DNA of 46,167 nt from a virus: the IMG/VR virus record IMGVR_UViG_3300025759_000163, positions 1 through 46,167 of that record. One strand, written 5' to 3'. The position numbers were made by a program, and so were the translations under genes. The notes below the pieces were generated by a model. It was not told where the DNA came from. It did no database searches and saw nothing but the letters and a program-made list of their open reading frames with translations. Position 1 is the first letter of the stretch, and each line of letters opens with the position of its first letter. This document shows positions 19,901-25,205 of this stretch, piece by piece.

Positions 19901-22530
19901 AAAGTATTAGCCCTTATAAAGATAGACTTGGTAATACTATTATGGGTAAAAATTTAACACCTATTACACCTATGGGTTTAATACAGCAATTTAGCGCAAA
20001 AGCTACTGAAGTATCACAACAAGTTATACAAAATGAAAAAAGTGAACTTAGGGATAAGTTGTTACCTTATCTTGACGGGATAGAAAATGGTAGAGATTTA
20101 TATGACATAGCTGTTGCTATGAGAGAAAAAACAATAGCAAATAAAAGATTTAAAAATGATAAAATATTTCTTTCTGAATATATAGAAAATTGGAATGAAG
20201 TAAAGCCTCTATGGAACAAATTAAAGAATCAAACTTATAGAGTCCCTTTAAAAACTGGTGTACAAATTATGAAAGGTTCTGATGTTGTAAATAATATAAA
20301 TAACATTATTACAATACAGAATCAAAAAGTACATCAATGGTTAACTGGTGACGGTAAATCTGCTAATAGATTTTTAGATATGGCTAGAGATAAACAAGGA
20401 AGGGTTACCTACGGTGGTTTAGTTATTTTAAGAAGAGCTTGGAATAAAGAAGTTGCTAAACTATTAAAAGACGGAAAACCTATTCCTATAGAAAAATATG
20501 GAATAGACGGTATAAGGTTAATTAGTAAACATATTGTTCAAAGTCATATACCTTTAAAATTAATTAAAGAAGGTGGTTGGAAAAAATTAAAAGAAATAAA
20601 TAAAAAACTTGATTTTCAAATGTCAGAGTATACTGGTAAATATGATTATAGCGAATATTTCCCTCATATAGGATTAGATAAAAAGAAAGCTAAGGAAAGG
20701 TATGAGTATGCTATAAAAACTTTAAACGAAAGAGATTTGACAAAGAAAGAAAAAGACGTAGAGATTAAAAAAATATTTACTCAATATAAAAAATTGACTG
20801 GTGATTATATGTCAAAAGATATGATGGGTGAAAATTATGATAAAGTAGAAGATATTATTACAGCAGTTGCACAAAATAATAAAAAATACGCTAATAATAT
20901 ATTGAGTAATGAACTTGTTAAAGTGGGAAGTCAATTTAGTAGAGAAAGTCATATTGGTGGGTGGTCTAGAACTCCAGAAGCTTACGATGCGTATATGAAG
21001 AATATAATAGATACATTTTACAGACAGGCTATGCAAACTGCAAACAGGTCTACTATACACGAGTTTGGTGAAAAGTTTTTCCGAAAAACCAAGGATGCTA
21101 AATTAACTACAGCTTGGAGAAGATTTTTTAGCTTATATGCTAATCAAGCTATGGGTTATCCTAGCCATATACCTCAGCAAGTTATGGATGACCCTCTTAT
21201 GAAGTTAAGTTATACTCCTTATAAGTTTATGTCTGATAGTCAAACTAAAAAAAGAGTTGATTTTATAAGAAAAAAACTAAATATAGATAGAAAACAATTA
21301 AAAGAATTTGATTTAAGTGAAGATGTTATAGATGAAATGACTGGAGTTAGCTATGCTCAATTAGAAAGTATGAGTGCTGTAGAAGCTAAATGGCAGTTAG
21401 CATCTCTACTTGCCCACCCTAAGAGTGCTGTAGCTAACTTTTATGGTGGTAGTGTGCATACTGTTATTAATACTGGTTGGAGTACTTTTAAAAACGCTAG
21501 AAGTATTGAGTATTTAAAAGCTAAAGTAAATTCTAAATGGAATAGTATGTCTGATGTAGAAGACTGGTTGCAAAAACTAGGTGTTACTGAAGACTTTTTA
21601 CAATACGAAGTTGGTTTAAATCCTAATCAAAAAGATAGTAATCTAGCTAAAATGGCTAATGATGTTGGTAACAGGTTAAAAGTTGGTAAGAAAGTAGGTC
21701 CTAAAGAGTTATTAGAGATAAAGAATAAATATAATCTTAGTGCTAGTGCTTTTAAATTTGCTAGTTCTTTTATGAGAGTACCTGAAAGAGCCTTAAGGCG
21801 AGATGCTTTTATGGCTCACTACCTACAAGCTAGAGAAAGATTTGGTAATGCTATTAAAGACCACGACCATCCATTCTTAATAGAAATGGCTAAGAAAGGT
21901 GTTAAAGCTACTCAGTTTCTATATTCAGCTCCATATAGACCAGCTTGGACAACAAGTGCTATGGGTAAAATATTTTCTAGATTCCAGTTATGGAGTTGGA
22001 ACTCTGTAAGATTTAGAAGAGATATACTTAAAAGAGCTAAGATATATGGCTTTGTTCCGGGTACAGAAGCACACGATAACGCTATAAGAATGATGCAAGC
22101 AGACGCTTTTATGTTAGGTATGGCTAGTGTTTATACATATTCCTTGTTTGAATCGGCATTACCTGCACCATATAACTGGTTACAAGATACAGCAGATTAC
22201 TTTTTTGGTGATGAAAAAACTAAAGATAGAGCATTTTTTGGTAGTCCTCTTGGACCATTTCAATTAATAACTCCACCATTTTTAAGAGCTATGCCACAAT
22301 TATTTAAATGGATGGTTAATAAAGACCAAGAGATTATGACTGAATATGTAGCTTGGAGTTTATTCCCTTTCGGTAGAATAGGTAGAGATATATTAGGTAA
22401 AGGTGGTATTATAGAGAATCCATATTATGCTGTAAATAAAATGACTGGATTACCATTAATTGATGTAGCTGGAGATTTAAAACCTATATTTCCTTATTTA
22501 GGCAATAAGAAGGAGCAAGAAGATGCTTAA
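13900..22530 (+). CDS. Giant virion protein with double-psi beta-barrel RNA polymerase signature
   Basis: 2876 residues. The key motif is ADLDGD, with Asp1195, Asp1197 and Asp1199 matching the metal-binding DxDGD of multisubunit and YonO/QDE-1-type RNA polymerases. As in beta-prime, it is preceded by R1156-x-P1158 and MHP (His1184-Pro1185). Upstream, residues ~800-865 (conserved-looking Lys828 and Lys844 in an LLGKYM context, then LPESAVKQMG) have the look of the first, lysine-bearing barrel. Residues before ~330 and after ~2300 resemble injected polyvalent proteins, with a hydrophobic C-terminal region. By analogy with the crAss-like virion polymerase (phi14:2 gp66), I infer a single-chain polymerase packaged in the head and injected to transcribe early genes. 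The remaining domains are unassigned. Confidence 0.75.
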   Translation: MARLTPEGWQPSAERKQISDAVYQYTINPTNFQDDSSLDDLELHASHYGIPFARSKEHQDSLISRTLGEVGKGFAEGITANLWKGEPPAPSDNVAKIARQLGSVAGFMGYIPGRKYLPILSKVKNLSLPMYASTKATKAVGKAINPLIKQTNKEVKDFLTGSVISDVVQGGFQMGVASAVSGEWKDGVGTILKNAGYGSLYGGVARGIGNMKGFGKRITVDQLDKSTGAPKLSKLADGQKIDLSMRVLANGTFDALSAKMQGQTTPEQVYNFIMGGFLGWRDLPLSTRTSQEFIWKTLRDKTIEDPELHPDWENYTPEMHEIIKKDMDFYFGPQEARGVVAKLLENKGIISEEEFYKSIGKQLGADFEKGPDGVPIKKLTNKDVEEYVKDYTDNGATKDLDDLDMHISDVRDLVGKGQPVVNWVSSHLKPKNEFEKIGMSADLFAQWKRYFEQGEDGVKPKDNAENEMYRYINGKFGIKLNDEGKGWWRRFAEEQRKRIFVPQLTVVDGVASFLSGNINAVGNKKDVHFQRPIIGDVLYSQYPETVGKDFFTYLDHIIYNGKEYTIRGAEKGIFRDLLQKAENERKGPLEGEEIGLIQEQSKSIFKSNIDAVNERLDKEGYYYVGGKGDKDAMYFVQKHPFIANKKNKDGKGTLQVLKALYQHSKANGFTKKPNVESFIKELELDTQYLKDSVASNVLYDMTWNGFKIADQLKSGDVRTTTLIKDLLSVMKNSGKFLNSAKAYNKRAQIWFNTGISSNADNVSKLIKSVPVVNGNLKIKIFDDDKKGNLVGRGDTQTEFTDGAILGLKDVIKALNIDKGMPTDGNVNKSFIVSPDESYGALLGKYMIHEPSKATSDKMKKEGVHLLLPESAVKQMGFRKFDTVYDLPIEHIRTTMSEITSSKYIKPQRLPKQMMTVLSAVDGNNSDLFKQMYEDFSGASKNGTEQGRNILEKFKLDPAKNEKDLIDNYDEIPISQLFDIIRNPNYESASAGLMQKILKIQDDHYRNTTEESEYSRDELSEERISLVEYNTIVERLASLYPKGSTGGLMHKFIRDFRMVALKNYAVHSATRPKLKGSAVARIRPWDEGMKSTMDDINNDSNKVFYLDNGHKKILLYDSRFKNGEATLEEVFNMSKDKNLNKDDIEDYKEMIRGVLTRVPMDSMSGANVLRLGGFTGIDGYGVLMHPRVMRALGGADLDGDKAFIFFGGEGGMKPEYKKMYEEARDEFFDKKREMHNKDEKDKLNPKKTVRELFTVSDKDYLDKASNNANYYNPIWRKAMSDGASSGRDVLGTAVNTRSAILGAYNAITNMVSKVNKVELFRLMEDGSRGKSIIKKDEKGNISYILNYKSSYNRKDGSVGYFFKRIIMDLKPENMDIFKQRSRAAIAIGSDPMDEAGVKSASDFKQIMLEPLFDIKQEVYKKGKYVPDKYSQNSINILPKTLIGDFLSVNSALYGKNSATGLRYTYSDIKSIISKLTKLPKSAENNVMVNLAKDINDINWSDNLFRKVDRRALGQMYQEHRDNLDKFEWLKPILNRTTFAVKPSRIAEYVFGKNMWSDIHLKKYLENDEAWADLFLNSPKDRYNELDVPYNLKANTTYKRTLESDMKEEDIVKAISPEWRSSWIDYMVLKSEDFLVNDMSDITTINRIVDIVKEGNINPARIDEIFKRAEYIKNQSYHKMQNRKSQVDKLEFDFIGHNERTINDISDFKTSTDKVSAGADNVLIDIMIKDFIKDKELNTKEKELFDTMLMGSLTRGDLKKEQTLKKNIRKLKRGRNWGGKKAQYQEALLKDLQKDAESTSLMKVGLNSKIVSNENIKKYFDEYEKLFKKSSTKLTDEEIKTIEESLLPDKGSDKIVNLLTANGKRVEGSILEQSDLDKAQRRFLDELDPFLNLGKADIKDPEINELYLDLKRHLDNMHNVDAKNINWLFRTVAGKNINLANKIDLEAFRNYLDDMNTPSFWRRSWDYITGKNPTEIKRAYYMQFPATVDKDLATSPAFRQLQESISPYKDRLGNTIMGKNLTPITPMGLIQQFSAKATEVSQQVIQNEKSELRDKLLPYLDGIENGRDLYDIAVAMREKTIANKRFKNDKIFLSEYIENWNEVKPLWNKLKNQTYRVPLKTGVQIMKGSDVVNNINNIITIQNQKVHQWLTGDGKSANRFLDMARDKQGRVTYGGLVILRRAWNKEVAKLLKDGKPIPIEKYGIDGIRLISKHIVQSHIPLKLIKEGGWKKLKEINKKLDFQMSEYTGKYDYSEYFPHIGLDKKKAKERYEYAIKTLNERDLTKKEKDVEIKKIFTQYKKLTGDYMSKDMMGENYDKVEDIITAVAQNNKKYANNILSNELVKVGSQFSRESHIGGWSRTPEAYDAYMKNIIDTFYRQAMQTANRSTIHEFGEKFFRKTKDAKLTTAWRRFFSLYANQAMGYPSHIPQQVMDDPLMKLSYTPYKFMSDSQTKKRVDFIRKKLNIDRKQLKEFDLSEDVIDEMTGVSYAQLESMSAVEAKWQLASLLAHPKSAVANFYGGSVHTVINTGWSTFKNARSIEYLKAKVNSKWNSMSDVEDWLQKLGVTEDFLQYEVGLNPNQKDSNLAKMANDVGNRLKVGKKVGPKELLEIKNKYNLSASAFKFASSFMRVPERALRRDAFMAHYLQARERFGNAIKDHDHPFLIEMAKKGVKATQFLYSAPYRPAWTTSAMGKIFSRFQLWSWNSVRFRRDILKRAKIYGFVPGTEAHDNAIRMMQADAFMLGMASVYTYSLFESALPAPYNWLQDTADYFFGDEKTKDRAFFGSPLGPFQLITPPFLRAMPQLFKWMVNKDQEIMTEYVAWSLFPFGRIGRDILGKGGIIENPYYAVNKMTGLPLIDVAGDLKPIFPYLGNKKEQEDA

Positions 22531-22756
22531 AAAAGAAATTCTTTTTAATTATGTAAAAAATAATCCCGCTAAAGCAAGTAAGGAAATAATTAAAGCATTT
22601 TCTAGTAAAAGTCCAGAGGGAAAATCGTTTAAACTTGCTGGAATGGCTATGGATATGGCTAGCTTAGCTTATATAGGTAAAGAAATGTCTGATACATTAA
22701 CACCATATCTATTTAATATGTCGGATGATGATGACGAAATGCCTTCAAAACCTTGA
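22523..22756 (+). CDS. Small hypothetical protein, last gene of the late unit
   Basis: 77 residues behind a strong AAGGAG site; overlaps the giant gene by 8 bases. A central hydrophobic stretch (residues ~36-52) is followed by an acidic end (SDDDDEMP). It ends 3 bases before the converging early unit. No family recognised; its pairing with the giant protein suggests a virion partner. Confidence 0.6.
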   Translation: MLKKEILFNYVKNNPAKASKEIIKAFSSKSPEGKSFKLAGMAMDMASLAYIGKEMSDTLTPYLFNMSDDDDEMPSKP

Positions 22757-22759
22757 ATA

Positions 22760-22960
22760 CTATAAACTATCAATTATTTTTTTTATAATATTGTCGTAAT
22801 ACTTGCATTCAGTGTCGGCAGTACATGGTTTGTTTTCTTTCTTGCTATCTAGAAAAACTCTAAGTTCTCCTTCTTTAGAACTTAACATTACTCCCATACA
22901 ATTACCGCTATCCCAATTAGAACAGTGCTTTTGTGCGTTTCTTAATTTTACTGTTTTCAT
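22760..22960 (-). CDS. Small four-cysteine protein, last gene of the early unit
   Basis: 66 residues with Cys13, Cys21, Cys46 and Cys52 in the spacing C-x7-C-x24-C-x5-C around a NWDSGNC-MG core and a KPC...CKYY end. Such small metal-binding or disulphide proteins recur in phages without known function. No ribosome site precedes its ATG, and a possible promoter lies immediately upstream, so it may be made from a leaderless transcript. Confidence 0.65.
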   Translation of the reverse strand: MKTVKLRNAQKHCSNWDSGNCMGVMLSSKEGELRVFLDSKKENKPCTADTECKYYDNIIKKIIDSL

Positions 22961-22966
22961 ATGTAA

Positions 22967-22996
22967 AGTTTAATAGACGACTATACAATAAGTCAA
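22967..22996 (-). promoter_or_regulatory. Possible sigma70-type promoter for the four-cysteine gene
   Basis: On the minus strand TTGACT (22996-22991) and TAAACT (22972-22967) are 18 bases apart, 5/6 and 4/6 matches to consensus. The start codon follows the -10 by 6 bases, so the transcript would be leaderless. The spacer overlaps an inverted repeat. Weak -10; tentative. Confidence 0.3.
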
Positions 22997-23015
22997 GCGT
23001 TTATATAGCCGTCTA
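22974..23015. repeat. Interrupted 12-bp inverted repeat between two early genes
   Basis: TAGACGACTATA (22974-22985) and TATAGCCGTCTA (23004-23015) pair with one mismatch across an 18-base loop. It could be an operator overlapping the putative promoter, or an RNA hairpin. No T-tract follows on either strand. Confidence 0.5.
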
Positions 23016-23021
23016 CTAGTT

Positions 23022-23195
23022 TTATCTTACTATCTTTTTCTCGTCTTTAGCGTCCCATTTAGATTCTATTTTTACTTTAGACATTAAGTCATGTATTTCA
23101 ATAGCTAATCCGTGTTGATTTTGGAACTCCATTGTTTTTTCTAGTTTGTCTAATCCCGAAACAATCAAGGTTACTTCTCTTGGTGTAATTTTCAA
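23022..23195 (-). CDS. 57-residue hypothetical protein with TTG start
   Basis: Read directly: TTG at 23195-23193 lies 7 bases after a perfect AGGAGGT and overlaps the HNH stop as TTGA; TAA ends at 23022. The protein is charged and predicted helical (KITPREVTLIVSGLDKLEKT near the N-terminus). The strong ribosome site and the overlap make it convincing despite the rare start. No family recognised. Confidence 0.65.
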   Translation of the reverse strand: MKITPREVTLIVSGLDKLEKTMEFQNQHGLAIEIHDLMSKVKIESKWDAKDEKKIVR

Positions 23196-23629
23196 AATCT
23201 ACCTCCTTTGGCAAGTTTTCTCATTACATATTTGTTTAACTCTTCTGGTAATTCACTAACTAATTGAACTAATAATTCAAAATCCTGTTCATCTAATGGA
23301 CCTTTTCTTGTGTTACAAGTCCTACATATTAGTTGTAAATTTTTAACTGTTGACTCACCACCTTTTGTTAAAGGTATTATATGGTCACAAGCTATAGTTC
23401 TTATGTTAAGTTTTTTATCACAATACTTGCATTCTTTGCCATATACATCTATGAACATTTTTTTTATTTCATCAAGTGAAATATCAAACTTAACATTATT
23501 ATCTTTAGACCTTACTTTTAAAGAAGATTTTAATGCTGACATTTTCCTTGTCAATTTAGTGTATGCTTTTTTCCAGAATGTTTTATGCACTGGATACAAT
23601 ACTTTTTTAAATTCTTCTTTACTAATCAT
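23192..23629 (-). CDS. HNH endonuclease
   Basis: 145 residues. Zinc pair Cys67/Cys70, the catalytic segment CDHIIPL (Asp82, His83), Asn97 in VKNLQLIC, and the second pair Cys102/Cys105 form a standard HNH fold. The N-terminal ~50 residues are basic. HNH proteins nick or cut DNA; in phages they act as homing nucleases or in packaging. This copy lies in the early unit far from the terminase, so homing or host DNA breakdown is more likely than packaging. Confidence 0.88.
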   Translation of the reverse strand: MISKEEFKKVLYPVHKTFWKKAYTKLTRKMSALKSSLKVRSKDNNVKFDISLDEIKKMFIDVYGKECKYCDKKLNIRTIACDHIIPLTKGGESTVKNLQLICRTCNTRKGPLDEQDFELLVQLVSELPEELNKYVMRKLAKGGRF

Positions 23630-23781
23630 TATGTATTTAAGTTAAAATTATTCAATCTTAAATAATCATATCTTCTAGATGCCATTCCATCTTTTTTAAT
23701 TCTACCTGTTTTTAGTAAAAATTTATAAGCATCTGTTATATATGTTCTTCTTGCATGTTTACTTGGTATTTTAGGTCTCAT
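23629..23781 (-). CDS. 50-residue basic hypothetical protein
   Basis: Read directly: ATG at 23781 overlaps the upstream stop as ATGA, and its TAA overlaps the HNH ATG as TAATG. Lys/Arg and Tyr rich, with a DAYKFLLKTGRIKKDG segment that suggests a small DNA-binding helix. No family recognised. Coupling on both sides supports translation. Confidence 0.6.
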   Translation of the reverse strand: MRPKIPSKHARRTYITDAYKFLLKTGRIKKDGMASRRYDYLRLNNFNLNT

Positions 23782-24032
23782 TTATTCATTCCTTTTCTTA
23801 TTTTATTTAAATTGTCGTTTACTTTCAACACGTCTTGATATTTATCATTATATTGTTTATCCATAAGCTTTAATATAGCACTTGCTGTATACACCATACC
23901 ATCTAATATTTCTTCTAAAGCTTCTATTTCCCATTCTCTTCCATCATTAACATCAAGTTCACCACCATAAGTTTCCGCACCTTTATCAAGGCGTTCTTTT
24001 ATTAATTCTATAATAATATTATTCGTACTCAT
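23778..24032 (-). CDS. Small MazG-like all-alpha NTP pyrophosphohydrolase
   Basis: 84 residues. The pattern R-x2-KG-x-ETYG followed by EALEEILDG (Glu40, Glu41, Asp44) and a second helix resembles the metal-binding core of all-alpha NTP pyrophosphohydrolases of the MazG/dUTPase type. Such phage enzymes adjust nucleotide pools or lower (p)ppGpp. It is shorter than a full MazG domain, so activity is uncertain. Good AAGGAAATGT ribosome site. Confidence 0.55.
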   Translation of the reverse strand: MSTNNIIIELIKERLDKGAETYGGELDVNDGREWEIEALEEILDGMVYTASAILKLMDKQYNDKYQDVLKVNDNLNKIRKGMNK

Positions 24033-24105
24033 ACATTTCCTTGTTTATTCGGGAATTAAAAGACTTTGTAGCGCCAACCACTTCAGATTTCATTATATGT
24101 TTCAT
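24019..24105 (-). CDS. Possible 28-residue peptide
   Basis: An open frame ATG (24105) to TAA (24019) overlaps the start of the MazG-like gene by 14 bases and has AAGGATG just upstream (an in-frame ATG also occurs at 24111). It could be a leader peptide for the MazG-like gene. Too short to judge by composition. Confidence 0.25.
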   Translation of the reverse strand: MKHIMKSEVVGATKSFNSRINKEMYEYE

Positions 24106-24132
24106 ATACATCCTTATCTTCTAATTCCCGAA
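24048..24132. repeat. 11-bp perfect inverted repeat in an early intergenic gap
   Basis: TTCGGGAATTA (24048-24058) and TAATTCCCGAA (24122-24132) are perfect complements 63 bases apart, and bracket the small peptide frame between two early genes. It could fold as an RNA stem that isolates the following start, or serve as a paired protein-binding site. Confidence 0.6.
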
Positions 24133-24143
24133 AGTTATATTGT

Positions 24144-24356
24144 TTAATTAATTAAGCTATACTCTGCGTATTTATTACCTGTATGAGATTCTATCAACTT
24201 TGTAATAATGTTATGATTATCATCTCTTAATACATATATAATAGCCGATAATCTAAAGCAATTAAATTTATGCAAAGCTTGCATTGGGTTAATACTATTA
24301 CCTTCTTTTAAATATTCTAAAATCAGGTCTTTTTGACTTCTTTTACTGCGTGGCAT
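24144..24356 (-). CDS. Small helix-turn-helix-like protein
   Basis: 70 residues from the ATG at 24356, chosen because AGGAG lies 10 bases upstream; an in-frame ATG at 24422 lacks a site and lies inside the neighbouring frame. The start MPRSKRSQKDLILEYLKEG then ALHKFNCFRLSAIIYVLR has the look of a winged helix DNA-binding fold seen in small phage proteins. It might regulate the early unit. Confidence 0.6.
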   Translation of the reverse strand: MPRSKRSQKDLILEYLKEGNSINPMQALHKFNCFRLSAIIYVLRDDNHNIITKLIESHTGNKYAEYSLIN

Positions 24357-24523
24357 AGGTTTATTTCTCCTAATGTTAGTTGTTGTGAAAATCCTAGTTT
24401 CCATATGAATGCATCTAAACAAATATGTGTTGATTCTTCATATGTTACTGTAAAGATACTAATTTCAAACAAGTTAAAAAGACATATTCCAATTCCGTTT
24501 TTACGTAATCCTATTTTTATCAT
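24323..24523 (-). CDS. 66-residue hypothetical protein coupled to Gp157-like gene
   Basis: The ATG overlaps the upstream stop as ATGA and has AGAAGG just before it; the end overlaps the HTH-like gene by 34 bases. Hydrophobic and aromatic residues are frequent, with two Cys. No family recognised. The overlap on both sides is the main support; it could be a spurious frame. Confidence 0.45.
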   Translation of the reverse strand: MIKIGLRKNGIGICLFNLFEISIFTVTYEESTHICLDAFIWKLGFSQQLTLGEINLCHAVKEVKKT

Positions 24524-25047
24524 GACCTTCTAACTCGTTTTACTTTAGTTAGAGCTAAACCGGGTATTTGTTTACCTGATTTCAACTCTTCTTTAGCTTT
24601 TACTTTGTTAATCATTTCTGTTTGTTTTACAACTTTATATTCATCTGGTATCATACTTTCATTATGAACTACAACAGGTCCCCAAGTTTCAAATAACTTA
24701 TATCTTGCTGTATCTGTTTCATATACTCCGTTTTCGTCACCAAGTTGGTCAACAATCATAGGTATCAACTCATTATTAAAGTATTTTTTCATACTTTCAA
24801 CTGCTTTTCTTCGGAACTTAAGTCTGTTCATTTCATCTTTGATAGCCTCTATTTCAGCATCAATAAGATGTTCTTTTCTATTAAGTTCAACCATAAAGCG
24901 GTCAATACCTTCTGTTTTCTTTTTTATTTTACCTTTGACAATCAATAGTTTATTATCTATATCTTCTGATGTATTTAAACCTGTTTCTTTATCTATCTCT
25001 ACATCTATAAACTCGTTGATAAGGTCTCTTGTTGTTTCTTTAGGCAT
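24520..25047 (-). CDS. Gp157-like protein
   Basis: About 175 residues from the ATG at 25047, preferred over the upstream ATG at 25068 because GGAG lies at the right spacing. The protein has a long coiled coil (residues ~30-95), then the Gp157 signature: WGPVVVHNESMIPDEY-VVK, a helix, and LKSGKQIPGLAL. Siphovirus Gp157-family proteins are common in phage replication/recombination clusters next to SSB and Sak-type genes; exact function is unclear. It lies here in the same kind of neighbourhood. Confidence 0.75.
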   Translation of the reverse strand: MPKETTRDLINEFIDVEIDKETGLNTSEDIDNKLLIVKGKIKKKTEGIDRFMVELNRKEHLIDAEIEAIKDEMNRLKFRRKAVESMKKYFNNELIPMIVDQLGDENGVYETDTARYKLFETWGPVVVHNESMIPDEYKVVKQTEMINKVKAKEELKSGKQIPGLALTKVKRVRRS

Positions 25048-25204
25048 CCAGTTCTCCATTAGTTTCATATATTTTAGCTTGATATTCTAAAATATACTCT
25101 ATTTGCTTTTTAAGACTTCTCTTTTCTTTTTGAGCAATTTTAACTAACATTAACTTAGTTTCAGGAGATACTTCTGCTTTAACCAGTTCTGTTTTTATTT
25201 TCAT
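25040..25204 (-). CDS. 54-residue ribbon-helix-helix-like protein
   Basis: Read directly: ATG at 25204 one base after the primase-helicase stop, with AAAGGTAGG upstream; TAA ends at 25040. A short beta-like start is followed by SPETKLMLVKIAQKEKRS and a second helix, the layout of an Arc/CopG ribbon-helix-helix. It may be a small DNA-binding regulator. It overlaps the next start by 8 bases. Confidence 0.55.
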   Translation of the reverse strand: MKIKTELVKAEVSPETKLMLVKIAQKEKRSLKKQIEYILEYQAKIYETNGELDA

Positions 25205-25205
25205 T

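Noticed and set aside
20812-21060. Antisense frames inside the giant gene
   Set aside because: These and similar minus-strand frames at 15511-15864 and 18796-19133 are reverse readings of AT-rich coding sequence, without ribosome sites.
23192-23629. HNH protein as packaging nuclease
   Set aside because: Packaging HNH genes usually sit beside the terminase; this one is in the early unit on the other strand, over 11 kb away.
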